64,000 nt of DNA from Candidatus Arcticimaribacter forsetii (GCF_910589745.1 NZ_OU342399.1:1240001-1304000); one strand, 5' to 3'. Shown: positions 8,919-19,666, counted from the first letter of the stretch. Notes: a model not told the origin generated them from the letters alone. Numbers and translations are program-made.

Positions 8919-9737
8919 ATGTCTGTAGCTAAGAATACATATAATAGAGTAACCACGAATTCTCTTCTTAAAATGAAGTCCGATGGTGAAAAAATTGCAA
9001 TGTTAACTGCGTATGATTATACTTTAGCTGGTCTAGTAGATCAAGCTGGTATTGATGTTATTTTGGTTGGTGATTCTGCTTCTAATGTTATTGCTGGTCA
9101 TGAAACTACACTTCCAATAACATTAGACCAAATGATATATCATGCAAGTGCCGTTATTCGAGCTGTAAAAAGGGCTCTTGTAGTTGTAGATCTTCCTTTT
9201 GGTTCTTATCAAGCAGACTCTAAAGAAGCCCTTCGATCTGCAATTAGAATAATGAAGGAATCTGGAGCTCATGCTGTTAAACTTGAAGGTGGGAACCAAG
9301 AACGTTCTTCTATTGAGCGAATCATACAAGCTGGTATCCCAGTTATGGGACATTTAGGACTTACGCCACAGTCTATATATAAGTTTGGAACTTACACAGT
9401 AAGAGCGAAGGAAGAACAAGAAGCCAATCAACTTATAGAAGATGCTAAAATGTTAGAATCCGCTGGATGTTTTGGTTTGGTTCTTGAAAAAGTACCTGCT
9501 CATTTAGCTAAAAAAGTAGCCTCTCTTGTTTCTATTCCAGTCATTGGAATTGGAGCTGGAAATGGAGTTGATGGCCAAGTGCTTGTTCTACACGATATGC
9601 TAGGAATGAGCAAAGAGTTTAGTCCGAGATTTTTGCGTCGTTACCTCGATTTACATACCAATATAATTGGTGCTATTCAGCAATACACATCAGACGTTAA
9701 AACAAAAGATTTTCCTAATGAATCAGAACAATACTAA
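8919..9737 (+). CDS. panB: 3-methyl-2-oxobutanoate hydroxymethyltransferase PanB
   Basis: A 272-residue TIM-barrel enzyme that transfers a hydroxymethyl group from methylenetetrahydrofolate to 2-oxoisovalerate, giving ketopantoate for pantothenate and CoA. Family signatures are [30 protein letters not shown] (about 28-57), [32 protein letters not shown] and [23 protein letters not shown]. Mg ligands Asp52 (VGDS) and Asp91 (VVDLPFGS) and catalytic Glu188 (VLEKVP) are present in context. Length is normal. The gene ends 10 bp before an RluA-type synthase and likely forms a two-gene unit with it. No panC or panD is in the window. Confidence 0.97.
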   Translation: MSVAKNTYNRVTTNSLLKMKSDGEKIAMLTAYDYTLAGLVDQAGIDVILVGDSASNVIAGHETTLPITLDQMIYHASAVIRAVKRALVVVDLPFGSYQADSKEALRSAIRIMKESGAHAVKLEGGNQERSSIERIIQAGIPVMGHLGLTPQSIYKFGTYTVRAKEEQEANQLIEDAKMLESAGCFGLVLEKVPAHLAKKVASLVSIPVIGIGAGNGVDGQVLVLHDMLGMSKEFSPRFLRRYLDLHTNIIGAIQQYTSDVKTKDFPNESEQY

Positions 9738-9747
9738 TTTTTATTCC

Positions 9748-10425
9748 ATGAAATTAGATATTCTATTCGAAGACAATCATTTACTTATAATTAACAAACC
9801 CATTGGAGTTTTAGTGCAGGGAGATAAAACGGGTGACATTCCTCTTGTAGACCTCGCCAAAGCGTATATAAAACAAAAATACAATAAACCTGGAGCTGTT
9901 TTTCTTGGGGTTGTACACCGTTTGGATCGTCCTACAAGTGGCGCAATTGTATTTGCAAGAACTTCAAAAGCTTTAGAACGGTTAAACAAACAATTTAAAG
10001 ATCGGGTTACCAAAAAAACATACTGGGCAATTACTAAAGAGGCACCAGCTAATTCGGCTGACACACTTGTTCATTGGACTGTTCGCAATCAAAAGCAAAA
10101 CAAATCTTATGCTCACAAAAAAGAAACTCCAGAATCGAAAAAGGCGATCTTAAAATATACTACCAAGAAAAAACTTCACAATTACACACTTCTAGAAATA
10201 GAATTAGAAACTGGACGACACCATCAAATTAGAGCACAATTAAGTGCTATAGGATGTCCAATTAAAGGAGATTTAAAATATGGTTCTGCAAGAAGTAATC
10301 CCAACGGAAGTATTCATTTACACGCTAGATCCCTAGAAATTCTCCATCCAGTATCTAAAGAGTCCATTTGCTGTGTAGCTTCACTTCCTAAAGACTCTCT
10401 GTGGGATGCTTGTCTTTCCGGTTAA
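9748..10425 (+). CDS. RluA-family RNA pseudouridine synthase
   Basis: A 225-residue pseudouridine synthase from the ATG at 9748 (MKLDILFEDNHLLIINKP). The catalytic motif HRLDRPTSGAIVFA (57-70) contains the nucleophilic Asp60. The C-terminal GRHHQIRAQLSAIGCPIKGDLKYG is the conserved RNA-binding block. There is no N-terminal S4 domain, so it resembles single-domain RluA/TruC-like enzymes. The target (tRNA or 23S rRNA position) cannot be read from sequence. Longer in-frame starts at 9667 and 9718 would overlap panB and add an unalignable tail. Its 3' end overlaps the convergent gene at 10388 by 38 bp. A paralogue lies at 57661. Confidence 0.9.
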   Translation: MKLDILFEDNHLLIINKPIGVLVQGDKTGDIPLVDLAKAYIKQKYNKPGAVFLGVVHRLDRPTSGAIVFARTSKALERLNKQFKDRVTKKTYWAITKEAPANSADTLVHWTVRNQKQNKSYAHKKETPESKKAILKYTTKKKLHNYTLLEIELETGRHHQIRAQLSAIGCPIKGDLKYGSARSNPNGSIHLHARSLEILHPVSKESICCVASLPKDSLWDACLSG

Positions 10426-11959
10426 TAATATTTGCTTTTGAGTGAATTATTTCCGCCACAGTTTTATTCTCTATTTTACTTTCTAACCAAGACAATATGT
10501 CGAGATATAAAAATGCTCTTCGTTCATATGGATCTTGTTCATATTGTTTCAATTCTTTGTGTAAGTCTTTAAAAGCTTCCTTAAGCTCACTTGGATATAT
10601 ACTTCCTAATTTACGAACAAACCTTATTAATGATTTTTGAACTTCGTGTAATTCACCCATTTTTAATAAAAACTTGTAGGTATCGCGAATATGTTCATCA
10701 ATATGATAATCATTACCTGCTTCATAATGTGCTATTAAATTCAATAATCGAGTAAAACAAAGCAAATCTTCTCTCATTTTTAATTTTTTGTTTTCTACAA
10801 TTTTATTTAAATAAATAATCGCATTTTCAAAATCGTTAGAACCAAAATACAAGCAAGCAATTTTATAATAAAACATCATGATGTGATGTTCATCAATTTG
10901 ATTTTTATAAAACTCAATTTTAACCAGTAAAGGCGCAATTATATCTTGTCCTTCAATAAATTTTCCCTCTAAAAAATAAAAGTTAAAGAGATTATTATAT
11001 TCATACAAAAAAGCGAGAGAGCTTAAATTATCGTTTTTAGGAAAATGCTCTGAATTAATTATTTGAAGCATTTTGTTTAAAATCTCCTTAAATTTAATTG
11101 GGTACTTAATGAGTGCAGTAGATTCTAACAAATAATTATTTCCTTGCAAATAAAAAACTGGGTGAGAAGAAATCATATCTGGGTTATTATCAAATAAAGC
11201 AACCCATTTAGCTGAGTATCGATAACTGGAAAGAAAATCTTGAGTAAGCAAACTATACCATACATGTGCTTTAAAAAACCATAATTTTTCTCGGAAACCC
11301 AAATCTTCAAAATTAAGATCAGGTAAGCGATCATTAAAGAATTCAGTAACTTCTTTATACTCTTGATCACTTTTGGTGTACCCTGTTTTAATTAAGCGTT
11401 CGTACAACTGAAGTGATAAATTAGATAATTGACTCGAGATGTGGTTGTGATTATTAAAATAAGTAGCATCTCGAACTAATTCTTGCGCTCTATTACTCAT
11501 ACTACGAGTTATATACTGAGATTCGATTACCTTTTCAAGTTCAACTATTTCGAAAGCTGCATATTTTTCGTCTAATTTAACTGCAATTGCCTTAGCCCGA
11601 TCTAGTATTTTTAAACTTTGATTATATAATCCTTTTTGATATAATACCGTAGCAAAATCTAATTGCTCACGAATCAACATGCGTTTATTTCTTTGAGATG
11701 GATTTATTCTTAAACTAACCAAAACCTGCTTGTATAAATGAGCTTTTAAATTTGATAATTGTTGCTTAGAAACAAAACCTTTTTTTAAAATTATCTTTTC
11801 ATCATAAACATCCATCTTATCAAGAAGATTGAATAAAATCAAGAATTTTGAATCCTGATTAGAATCCATTCTACCCACATAAAGTTTAAACTGTCTTTTT
11901 TCCGATTTTGATAAAGATTTTATCAAAACAAAGAGGTTTTCTTTTTGATCGTTAGTCAT
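10388..11959 (-). CDS. Conserved TPR-like hypothetical protein
   Basis: This 523-residue, wholly alpha-helical and charged protein has no signal peptide and no recognisable catalytic motif. The N-terminus KENLFVLIKSLSKSEKRQFKLYVGR suggests an RNA- or protein-binding helix bundle. The middle (about 100-450) has repeated helix-turn-helix hairpins of TPR character, such as LYQKGLYNQSLKILDRAKAIAVKL and ACLYFGSNDFENAIIYLNKIVEN. I recognise the style as an orphan conserved in Flavobacteriia but know no function. It is monocistronic, divergent from the leu operon and tail-to-tail with the RluA gene. Confidence 0.7.
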   Translation of the reverse strand: MTNDQKENLFVLIKSLSKSEKRQFKLYVGRMDSNQDSKFLILFNLLDKMDVYDEKIILKKGFVSKQQLSNLKAHLYKQVLVSLRINPSQRNKRMLIREQLDFATVLYQKGLYNQSLKILDRAKAIAVKLDEKYAAFEIVELEKVIESQYITRSMSNRAQELVRDATYFNNHNHISSQLSNLSLQLYERLIKTGYTKSDQEYKEVTEFFNDRLPDLNFEDLGFREKLWFFKAHVWYSLLTQDFLSSYRYSAKWVALFDNNPDMISSHPVFYLQGNNYLLESTALIKYPIKFKEILNKMLQIINSEHFPKNDNLSSLAFLYEYNNLFNFYFLEGKFIEGQDIIAPLLVKIEFYKNQIDEHHIMMFYYKIACLYFGSNDFENAIIYLNKIVENKKLKMREDLLCFTRLLNLIAHYEAGNDYHIDEHIRDTYKFLLKMGELHEVQKSLIRFVRKLGSIYPSELKEAFKDLHKELKQYEQDPYERRAFLYLDILSWLESKIENKTVAEIIHSKANIINRKDKHPTESL

Positions 11960-12105
11960 TGTATACTTTTTTCATATAAAACACTTATATAAAGTGATTT
12001 ATTCGCAATTAAATACCTTGGGTTTCGTAATAAAAGTAGACAAAAAAACTATAAATTATACATATAAATGCTAAATTCGTATTGCTTTCAATAAATAAAC
12101 AAAAA

Positions 12106-13269
12106 ATGGCTCAGGAACACGTTCAAATTTTTGACACTACACTTCGTGATGGAGAGCAGGTCCCAGGATGTAAATTAGACACTAAAAGCAAATTAGTAAT
12201 TGCTGAACGTCTTGATCTTCTCGGAGTTGACATCATAGAAGCTGGATTCCCAGTATCAAGCCCTGGAGATTTTAATTCTGTTGAAGAAATATCAAAAATA
12301 GTAAAAAATGCAACAGTTTGCGGATTAACACGTGCTGTAGAAAATGATATTAAAGTTGCAGCAGAAGCACTATCTCATGCAAAGCGACCCAGAATTCATA
12401 CTGGAATTGGTACTTCTGACTCACACATTAAATTTAAATTTAACTCCAATAGAGAAGCAATTATTGAACGAGCAGTTGCTGCTGTTAGCTATGCGAAATC
12501 TTTTGTAGAAGATGTTGAATTCTATGCAGAAGATGCCGGTAGAACAGATAATGAGTTTTTAGCCAGAGTCTGTGAAGCAGTTGTAAAAGCTGGAGCTACG
12601 GTTTTGAATATACCGGACACAACAGGATATTGTCTTCCAGAAGAATATGGAGCTAAAATTAAATATTTAAAAGAAAATGTAACCGGTATTCACAAAGCCG
12701 TTTTATCCTGCCATTGTCATAATGATCTTGGACTTGCTACAGCAAATTCGATTGCAGGAATTTTAAATGGTGCTCGCCAAATTGAATGTACCATAAATGG
12801 TATTGGAGAACGTGCTGGAAATACTTCTTTAGAAGAAGTAGTAATGATCATGCGTCAACATCCAGATTTAAATTTAGACACTCGAATTAACTCCAAACTA
12901 TTATATTCCACAAGTCAACTAGTGTCTGACAGCATGGGAATGATGGTACAACCCAACAAAGCTGTTGTTGGAGCAAATGCTTTTGCACACAGTTCTGGGA
13001 TTCATCAAGATGGAGTTATTAAAAATAGAGAAACATACGAGATTATGGATCCCCATGATGTTGGTGTAACAGAATCTGCAATTGTTTTAACTGCTAGAAG
13101 TGGACGAGCTGCACTTGCTTATCGAGCAAAAAATGTAGGGTTTGAACTAGACAAATTACAATTGGATAAGGTTTACAAAGAATTTTTAAAACTAGCAGAT
13201 ACACAAAAAGAAATAAACGACGAAGACATTCCGAAAATCATCAAAGCAAGTGGTATAAGCTTGGTTTAA
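12106..13269 (+). CDS. leuA: 2-isopropylmalate synthase LeuA (short form)
   Basis: A 387-residue DRE-TIM metallolyase starting [25 protein letters not shown]. It condenses acetyl-CoA with 2-oxoisovalerate. The Arg-Asp-Gly signature TLRDGEQ, the metal-binding [14 protein letters not shown] and the [17 protein letters not shown] segments are all present. It ends soon after the linker region, so the C-terminal leucine-binding regulatory domain of the 500-residue LeuA enzymes is missing. This short form is common in Bacteroidota. I start at ATG 12106; a TTG at 12082 would add only MLSINKQK. It is the first gene of leuA-leuC-leuD-cimA-leuB. Confidence 0.92.
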   Translation: MAQEHVQIFDTTLRDGEQVPGCKLDTKSKLVIAERLDLLGVDIIEAGFPVSSPGDFNSVEEISKIVKNATVCGLTRAVENDIKVAAEALSHAKRPRIHTGIGTSDSHIKFKFNSNREAIIERAVAAVSYAKSFVEDVEFYAEDAGRTDNEFLARVCEAVVKAGATVLNIPDTTGYCLPEEYGAKIKYLKENVTGIHKAVLSCHCHNDLGLATANSIAGILNGARQIECTINGIGERAGNTSLEEVVMIMRQHPDLNLDTRINSKLLYSTSQLVSDSMGMMVQPNKAVVGANAFAHSSGIHQDGVIKNRETYEIMDPHDVGVTESAIVLTARSGRAALAYRAKNVGFELDKLQLDKVYKEFLKLADTQKEINDEDIPKIIKASGISLV

Positions 13270-13282
13270 CTATAAATAAATT

Positions 13283-14677
13283 ATGAGTAATACATTATTT
13301 GACAAGGTATGGGATTCCCATGTGGTACAGAAAATTGAAGGTGGACCAGATGTGCTTTTCATTGACAGACATTTAGTCCATGAAGTAACAAGTCCTGTTG
13401 CTTTTTTAGGTTTAAAAAATAGAGGTGCAAAAGTTATGAGTCCTGAGCGAACTTTCGCTACAGCAGATCACAACACACCAACTATTAACCAACACTTACC
13501 CGTTGCAGATCCCTTATCTGCGAACCAATTGAAAGCATTAGAAGAAAATGCAGCAGAACATGGAATATCGTATTGGGGATTAGGACATGAAAAAAATGGA
13601 ATTGTACACGTTGTAGGACCAGAATATGGAATTACACAGCCAGGAGCTACAATTGTTTGTGGAGATTCTCACACATCTACTCACGGTGCTTTCGGTGCAA
13701 TTGCATTTGGTATTGGTACCTCTGAAGTAGAAATGGTTCTTTCTACACAATGTATAATGCAACCAAAACCTAAATCAATGCGTATTACGGTTAACGGTTC
13801 TTTAAGTAAAGGAGTCACTCCTAAAGATGTTGCTTTATTCATTATATCTCAACTTAGTACTTCCGGAGCTACTGGATATTTCGTTGAATATGCTGGTGAT
13901 GTATTCAAATCACTAAGTATGGAAGGGAGAATGACTGTATGTAACCTGAGTATAGAAATGGGAGCGCGTGGTGGAATTATTGCTCCTGACGAGAAAACAT
14001 TTGAATATATTAAAGGCAGAGAATTTACACCTAAAGGAGCTGCTTGGGATAAAGCAATGGACTACTGGTCTACTCTTGAAACCGATGCGGATGCAGTTTT
14101 TGACAAAGAATATACTTTCGATGGAAGTGCAATTGAACCTATGATCACTTACGGTACAAACCCAGGAATGGGAATGGGAATTACTAATGGTATTCCTACT
14201 GCCGAAAGTTTAGACGGTGGAGTTTCGACTTACAAAAAGTCACTTGACTATATGGGCTATAAAGAAGGAGATTCAATGATCGGTAAAAAAATCGATTTTG
14301 TTTTTCTCGGAAGTTGTACTAATGGTAGGATTGAGGATTTTAGAGCCTTTACCGAAATTATAGAAGGCCGTAAAAAAGCAGATCATGTTACCGCATGGTT
14401 AGTTCCTGGATCTCATAAAGTCCTTAACGCAATTAAAGAAGAAGGGCTTCTTGATAAATTAGAGGAAGCTGGATTTGAGTTAAGAGAGCCTGGTTGTTCT
14501 GCTTGTTTAGCAATGAACGACGATAAGATCCCTGCTGGAAAATATGCAGTAAGTACTTCTAATAGAAATTTTGAAGGAAGACAAGGACCTGGCTCAAGAA
14601 CCTTATTAGCTAGTCCTACTGTTGCTGCGGCAGCTGCAGTTATGGGCGTAGTTACTGACCCTAGAAGTTTAGTTTAA
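13283..14677 (+). CDS. leuC: 3-isopropylmalate dehydratase large subunit LeuC
   Basis: A 464-residue aconitase-family protein that isomerises 2- to 3-isopropylmalate with LeuD. The [4Fe-4S] ligands are Cys345 ([11 protein letters not shown]), Cys405 and Cys408 ([10 protein letters not shown]). [28 protein letters not shown] and [20 protein letters not shown] are diagnostic. Length is normal for bacterial LeuC. It follows leuA by 13 bp and precedes leuD by 27 bp. In this operon it probably also acts on citramalate made by the synthase at 15321. Confidence 0.98.
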   Translation: MSNTLFDKVWDSHVVQKIEGGPDVLFIDRHLVHEVTSPVAFLGLKNRGAKVMSPERTFATADHNTPTINQHLPVADPLSANQLKALEENAAEHGISYWGLGHEKNGIVHVVGPEYGITQPGATIVCGDSHTSTHGAFGAIAFGIGTSEVEMVLSTQCIMQPKPKSMRITVNGSLSKGVTPKDVALFIISQLSTSGATGYFVEYAGDVFKSLSMEGRMTVCNLSIEMGARGGIIAPDEKTFEYIKGREFTPKGAAWDKAMDYWSTLETDADAVFDKEYTFDGSAIEPMITYGTNPGMGMGITNGIPTAESLDGGVSTYKKSLDYMGYKEGDSMIGKKIDFVFLGSCTNGRIEDFRAFTEIIEGRKKADHVTAWLVPGSHKVLNAIKEEGLLDKLEEAGFELREPGCSACLAMNDDKIPAGKYAVSTSNRNFEGRQGPGSRTLLASPTVAAAAAVMGVVTDPRSLV

Positions 14678-14704
14678 AAATAAAAATCCTTAAAAGGAAG
14701 AATA

Positions 14705-15301
14705 ATGGCATACGATAAATTTAATATATTAAAAAGTTCAGCGGTTCCTTTACCAATTGAAAATGTAGATACAGATCAGATAATTCCAGCTCGTTTTTTG
14801 AAAGCAACTGAGCGTGTAGGTTTTGGAGATAATCTTTTTAGAGACTGGAGATACAACCAAGACAATACAGTAAAAGTTGATTTTCCGCTAAATGATTCTA
14901 AATACAGTGGCTCCATTCTTGTTGGAGGTAAAAACTTTGGATCTGGATCTTCAAGAGAACATGCTGCATGGGCAGTTTACGACTACGGATTCCGTTGTGT
15001 TGTTTCTAGCTTTTTTGCAGATATCTTCAGAAATAATTGTCTAAATGTAGGGGTATTACCTGTTCAAATTTCACCTGAGTTTTTAGAGGAAATTTTTACT
15101 GCTATCAACGAAAATCCCGAGACTAAGCTAATTGTTGACCTACCCTCACAAACAATCTCTTTAGAAGGAACAAATTCTTCTGAATCTTTTGATATCAATT
15201 CTTACAAGAAAGAAAATATGTTGAACGGTTTTGATGATATTGACTACTTAATGAACATTAAGGATCAAATAGGAGAATTTGCGAAAAATACTCCTCTTTA
15301 A
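14705..15301 (+). CDS. leuD: 3-isopropylmalate dehydratase small subunit LeuD
   Basis: A 198-residue swivelling-domain subunit that partners LeuC. It carries PLPIENVDTDQIIPARFLK near the N-terminus, ILVGGKNFGSGSSREHAAWAVYDYGFRCVVSSFFADIFRNNCLNVGVLPV in the middle, and NGFDDIDYLM at the C-terminus, all canonical for LeuD. It has a purine-rich AAAGGAAGAATA segment just before the ATG. It lies between leuC and the CimA-like synthase with a 19-bp gap downstream. Confidence 0.98.
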   Translation: MAYDKFNILKSSAVPLPIENVDTDQIIPARFLKATERVGFGDNLFRDWRYNQDNTVKVDFPLNDSKYSGSILVGGKNFGSGSSREHAAWAVYDYGFRCVVSSFFADIFRNNCLNVGVLPVQISPEFLEEIFTAINENPETKLIVDLPSQTISLEGTNSSESFDINSYKKENMLNGFDDIDYLMNIKDQIGEFAKNTPL

Positions 15302-15320
15302 ATAAATTATTTAAAAGTTT

Positions 15321-16850
15321 ATGCAAGCAAGAACGATCGAGATTATGGACACTACCCTTCGTGATGGTGAACAAACTTCTGGAGTATCTTTTTCTTCAAC
15401 AGAAAAACTCACACTGGCAAAACTCCTATTAGAAGAATTAAATGTAGATCGAATTGAAGTTGCATCTGCTCGTGTTTCTGCAGGTGAGTTTAAGGCAGTA
15501 AAAAACATTACAGATTGGGCTAAACAAAATAATTATTTAAGTAAAGTTGAAATATTAACCTTTGTAGACAACGGTGTTTCAATACAATGGATGTTAGATG
15601 CTGGTGCAACGGTTCAAAATCTTCTTACTAAAGGATCCATGAACCATCTTAAGTATCAATTGAAACAAACTCCTGAAGAACATTTTAAAGGAATTCAGGA
15701 TTCTATTGAACTAGCTGATAAGAATAATATCGAAACCAATGTATATTTAGAAGACTGGAGTAATGGTATGAGAAACTCTAAAGAATATGTGTTTTCGTTT
15801 TTAGACTTTCTTTCAAAACAGCCCATAAAAAGAATTTTACTTCCAGATACTTTAGGAATTCTATCGCCATCAGAAACTTATTCTTTCCTAAGTGAAATTA
15901 TAAAAAGGTATCCAAATCTTCATTTTGATTTTCACGGACATAATGACTATGATTTAAGTGTTGCAAATGCAATGGAAGCTATTAAAGCTGGTGTTCATGG
16001 GTTACATTTAACTGTAAATGGAATGGGAGAACGTGCAGGAAATACACCTCTTGCGAGTTTGGTTGCTGTTGTAAATGACTTTATGCCTGGAATATCTGTA
16101 AACATCAAAGAGAATACGCTCAATAAGGTAAGCCAATTAGTCGCTACTTTTTCGGGCTTTAGAATTCCTGTAAACAAACCTATCGTTGGTGCTAACGTTT
16201 TCACCCAAACTGCTGGAATTCACGCAGATGGGGATAGTAAAAAGAATCTTTATTTTAATGACTTACTCCCGGAGCGATTCGGAAGAAAACGCAAATATGC
16301 TTTAGGAAAAACTTCTGGGAAAGCAAATATTCAGAAGAATTTACAAGAATTAGGATTGAGTTTAAGCGACGAAGCTCTTAAAAAAGTTACCCAGCGTATC
16401 ATAGAATTAGGAGATAAAAAAGAACAAGTAACTGCTCAAGATTTACCTTATATAATCTCGGATGTTATGAACAGCGGAGAAAAGACACAAAAAGTATTTG
16501 TGAAGTCCTATGTTCTTACTCACTCTAAAGGATTACAACCCTCTACCACTGTTGCTGTAGAAATAAATGGCAATACATTTGAAGAAAATGCGAGCGGAGA
16601 TGGCCAATACGATGCTTTCATAAATGCTATTCGAAAAATATATAGCTCAAAATCTATAGAAATTCCTCAACTAATTGATTATGCTGTTCATATACCACCA
16701 GGAAGTACCTCTGATGCTTTATGTGAAACTACAATTACATGGAAAGATGGAGTTAAAGAATTCGTAACCCGAGGACTTGATTCAGATCAAACGGTTTCGG
16801 CGATAAAAGCCACAGAAAGAATGCTAAACATTATAGAAATACAAAAGTAA
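15321..16850 (+). CDS. cimA: (R)-citramalate synthase-like / alpha-isopropylmalate synthase with regulatory domain
   Basis: A 509-residue LeuA/CimA-family enzyme. The catalytic barrel (1 to about 370) has [37 protein letters not shown] and [18 protein letters not shown]. The C-terminal LeuA-type allosteric domain (about 390-505) includes the segments [24 protein letters not shown] and [10 protein letters not shown]. It is a second synthase in an operon that already has leuA, leuC, leuD and leuB. It therefore most likely makes citramalate from pyruvate and acetyl-CoA for threonine-independent isoleucine synthesis. The substrate cannot be proved from sequence alone; a feedback-regulated second LeuA is the alternative. 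Confidence 0.75.
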   Translation: MQARTIEIMDTTLRDGEQTSGVSFSSTEKLTLAKLLLEELNVDRIEVASARVSAGEFKAVKNITDWAKQNNYLSKVEILTFVDNGVSIQWMLDAGATVQNLLTKGSMNHLKYQLKQTPEEHFKGIQDSIELADKNNIETNVYLEDWSNGMRNSKEYVFSFLDFLSKQPIKRILLPDTLGILSPSETYSFLSEIIKRYPNLHFDFHGHNDYDLSVANAMEAIKAGVHGLHLTVNGMGERAGNTPLASLVAVVNDFMPGISVNIKENTLNKVSQLVATFSGFRIPVNKPIVGANVFTQTAGIHADGDSKKNLYFNDLLPERFGRKRKYALGKTSGKANIQKNLQELGLSLSDEALKKVTQRIIELGDKKEQVTAQDLPYIISDVMNSGEKTQKVFVKSYVLTHSKGLQPSTTVAVEINGNTFEENASGDGQYDAFINAIRKIYSSKSIEIPQLIDYAVHIPPGSTSDALCETTITWKDGVKEFVTRGLDSDQTVSAIKATERMLNIIEIQK

Positions 16851-16864
16851 ATAGAATTATAAAT

Positions 16865-17932
16865 ATGAAATTAAACATTGCCCTTTTAGCTGGAGATGGA
16901 ATTGGACCTGAGGTCGTAGATCAAGCTGTTAAAGTATCAGACGCTATTGCAGAAAAATTTGGTCATCAAATTAACTGGAGTTCTGCCCTAACAGGTGCAG
17001 CAGCGATCGATGCTGTAGGAGAACCTTATCCAGACGAAACTCACCAAGTATGTTTAGATGCAGATGCAATTCTTTTTGGTGCAATTGGTCATCCACGTTT
17101 TGACAATGATCCTTCTGCTAAGGTAAGACCTGAACAAGGATTACTTAAAATGCGTCAAAAACTTGGACTTTTTGCCAATGTGAGACCCACTTTTACATTC
17201 CCTTCTTTATTAGATAAATCTCCATTAAAAAAAGAACGCATCGAAGGAACAGATTTAGTGTTCTTAAGAGAACTGACTGGAGGTATATACTTTGGAGAAA
17301 GAGGAAGAAAAGACGATGGTAATACCGCATTTGATACCTGTACATACACAAGAGAGGAAGTTAAACGTATTGCTAAAAAAGGATTTGAACTAGCCATGAC
17401 AAGATCTAAAAGATTATGTTGTGTAGATAAAGCTAACGTTTTAGAAAGTTCCCGTTTGTGGAGAGAAACAGTTCAAGCTATGGAAAAAGATTACCCAGAA
17501 GTTGAAGTAGCATATGAGTTTGTTGATGCTGTAGCAATGAGACTTGTTCAATGGCCTAATAGTTATGATGTTTTAATTACTGAAAATTTATTTGGCGATA
17601 TTCTTACCGATGAAGCATCTGTAATATCAGGATCAATGGGACTTATGCCTTCTGCCTCAGTTGGGACAGATAATGCTTTGTATGAACCAATACACGGGTC
17701 TTATCCACAAGCTACCGGACTTAACATAGCGAATCCTCTTGCAACAGTTCTATCTGCAGCAATGATGTTCGAAATGAGCTTTAACCTAAGTGAAGAAGGT
17801 GCATTAATCAGAAAAGTTGTAGATGCAGCTCTTACTAATGGTTTTGTTACTGAAGATCTTGCTGATGGCGGAAAATCATATGGTACAAATGAAGTAGGTG
17901 ATTACCTAGTAAAACTGATTAAAGAAGCATAA
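16865..17932 (+). CDS. leuB: 3-isopropylmalate dehydrogenase LeuB
   Basis: A 355-residue NAD-dependent beta-decarboxylating dehydrogenase, last enzyme of the leu operon. Signatures are [13 protein letters not shown] at the N-terminus, [14 protein letters not shown] with the substrate-binding Arg/Tyr region, [14 protein letters not shown], and [27 protein letters not shown] with the metal-ligand Asp residues. [25 protein letters not shown] follows near residue 280. It sits 14 bp after the cimA-like gene and is followed by a strong terminator, which ends the operon. Confidence 0.98.
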   Translation: MKLNIALLAGDGIGPEVVDQAVKVSDAIAEKFGHQINWSSALTGAAAIDAVGEPYPDETHQVCLDADAILFGAIGHPRFDNDPSAKVRPEQGLLKMRQKLGLFANVRPTFTFPSLLDKSPLKKERIEGTDLVFLRELTGGIYFGERGRKDDGNTAFDTCTYTREEVKRIAKKGFELAMTRSKRLCCVDKANVLESSRLWRETVQAMEKDYPEVEVAYEFVDAVAMRLVQWPNSYDVLITENLFGDILTDEASVISGSMGLMPSASVGTDNALYEPIHGSYPQATGLNIANPLATVLSAAMMFEMSFNLSEEGALIRKVVDAALTNGFVTEDLADGGKSYGTNEVGDYLVKLIKEA

Positions 17933-17952
17933 TTAACCTAATATAACTACTT

Positions 17953-17982
17953 AAAAACCACTCTAAAAGAGTGGTTTTTTTT
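17953..17982 (+). terminator. Rho-independent terminator of the leu operon
   Basis: The stem CCACTCT (17958-17964), loop AAA and arm AGAGTGG (17968-17974), extended by A:T pairs, is followed by eight T residues. It lies 20 bp after the leuB stop codon. Confidence 0.93.
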
Positions 17983-18038
17983 GTTCAATTTTAATTTGAA
18001 CAATAAAAATAGTATACCTTGTTTAAAAAATAAAGCTG

Positions 18039-18533
18039 ATGTTAAAATTAGAAACGTTTACTGAGCTTGATTTTGATAGACTTATCGATTGGTTCAATTC
18101 AAAAAAAGAACTTACTCAATTTGCAGCTTCCTTGTTTAAATTCCCCCTTACCAGAAATCAGTTATTTACTTATATAAATACAACTGATTTATATCCATAC
18201 AAAATAATTCATATGGAGTCTAAAGAAATTATTGGGCATTGTGAACTAAATTTTCAAAATGAAATACCGAGATTATCAAGGATTTTAATTGGAGATAAAC
18301 AATATAGAGGAATGGGATATGGAAAAAAAACCATTAGATTAATGATTCATGAAATTTTGAACCTAAGACCAGAAACAAATAAAGTTGATTTGAGGGTCTT
18401 TAAATGGAATGAAAATGCAATTAAATTATATTTGAAATTGGGATTTAAAATTATTCCAAATAACACATTAACATTCAATTACTCAAAAAATGAAACTTGG
18501 GTTGATATGAATATGCAAAAGCAACTTAAATAA
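18039..18533 (+). CDS. GNAT family N-acetyltransferase (RimJ/RimL-like)
   Basis: A 164-residue GNAT-fold protein. The acetyl-CoA motif is QYRGMGYGKKTIRLMIHEI (about 88-106) in the R-G-x-G-x-G/K pattern. NENAIKLYLKLGFK is the terminal helix-strand typical of the RimJ/L group. The N-terminus LKLETFTELDFDRLIDWFNS also fits small-molecule or ribosomal-protein acetyltransferases. The substrate is unknown. It lies after the leu terminator and 28 bp before the DUF2855 gene, perhaps forming a two-gene unit with it. Confidence 0.75.
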   Translation: MLKLETFTELDFDRLIDWFNSKKELTQFAASLFKFPLTRNQLFTYINTTDLYPYKIIHMESKEIIGHCELNFQNEIPRLSRILIGDKQYRGMGYGKKTIRLMIHEILNLRPETNKVDLRVFKWNENAIKLYLKLGFKIIPNNTLTFNYSKNETWVDMNMQKQLK

Positions 18534-18561
18534 CTTCATGATCCACTACTAAATATTTCAA

Positions 18562-19662
18562 ATGAATAGTCTTAAAAGTCTTCAATTTCAAGTTAAAAAA
18601 AACAACTTCACTGAAAACAGAATTCAAGAGGTTCCTTTAGAAAGTTTAATTCCTAAAGAAAATGAAATTCTTGTGAAAATTGATTTATTTTCTTTTACAT
18701 CAAATAACATTACCTATGCAGTTTCTGGGGATATTATTCGATACTGGGAGTTCTTTACTCCAGTTGGAATAGAAACAGAAGGATGGGGAGTTATCCCTGT
18801 TTGGGGATTTGCTGATGTAATAGAATCTAAGAATGAAAATATTCCTGTAGGGGATCGAATTTTTGGTTACTTCCCTCCTGCCTCACATCATATCATGAAT
18901 CCAGGAAACACATCCAAGAGAAGCTTTGAAGATCAATCAGAACACAGATCTACGCTACCAAATACATATAATATTTACAGAAGGGTATTATCTGAACAAA
19001 ACTATAACACCAAACTAGACCGAGATCGCTCCTTATTTTATCCATTATATATAACCTCTTTTTGTTTATGGGATTCCCTAAAAGAAAATAATTGGTTTAG
19101 CTCAAAACAAATAATTTTGTTAAGTGCTTCTAGTAAAACGAGTGTGGGTCTAGCCTATGGACTTCATCGAGACATTGAAGCACCGGATGTAATTGGAGTT
19201 ACTTCAGAGAGAAACATTGAAGCGGTTAAAAAACTAGGTTTATATAAAGAAGTTTATTCTTATGAGCAACTTGATAAAATAAACCAAATTGAAACGGTTA
19301 TCGTAGATATGTCCGGAAACAATAGTGTACTTATTTATTTGCACAACAGACTAGCAGATCTTATGAAGTTTACACTTAAAGTAGGCTTAACTCACTGGAA
19401 AGAATCTAACAACAACCAAGGAATCATAAAAGAACGCTCTAAATTTTTCTTTGCTCCTAGTCACATTCAAAAAAGAATCGAAGATTGGGGTGGAAAAGAT
19501 TTCGATAAAAAAACAACTCAGTTTCTATCGGATGCAATTTTAAAGACAAAAAATTGGCTACACTATAAAAATCTTAATGGTTTAGAAGATTTAACTAATG
19601 AATATCCTAAAGTGTGTTCAGGAACCCTTCCTGCTAACGAAGGATTAATTGTTAAAATATAG
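18562..19662 (+). CDS. DUF2855 family protein (MDR-like)
   Basis: A 366-residue protein with an MDR/quinone-reductase-like N-terminal part: LVKIDLFSFTSNNITYAVSGD, then WGVIPVWGFADVIESKNENIPVGDRIFGYFPPASH (about 73-110). A segment resembling a nucleotide-binding region follows, ILLSASSKTSVGLAYGLHRD. These features match DUF2855, a family related to medium-chain dehydrogenases but with an eroded glycine motif. No zinc-ligand cysteines are evident. The reaction is unknown. It ends 4 bp before the convergent acyl-CoA dehydrogenase gene. Confidence 0.75.
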   Translation: MNSLKSLQFQVKKNNFTENRIQEVPLESLIPKENEILVKIDLFSFTSNNITYAVSGDIIRYWEFFTPVGIETEGWGVIPVWGFADVIESKNENIPVGDRIFGYFPPASHHIMNPGNTSKRSFEDQSEHRSTLPNTYNIYRRVLSEQNYNTKLDRDRSLFYPLYITSFCLWDSLKENNWFSSKQIILLSASSKTSVGLAYGLHRDIEAPDVIGVTSERNIEAVKKLGLYKEVYSYEQLDKINQIETVIVDMSGNNSVLIYLHNRLADLMKFTLKVGLTHWKESNNNQGIIKERSKFFFAPSHIQKRIEDWGGKDFDKKTTQFLSDAILKTKNWLHYKNLNGLEDLTNEYPKVCSGTLPANEGLIVKI

Positions 19663-19666
19663 CTTG

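Noticed and set aside
12068-12094. Short [11 protein letters not shown] before leuA as a leader peptide
   Set aside because: It has one Leu codon only and no terminator hairpin follows; probably chance.
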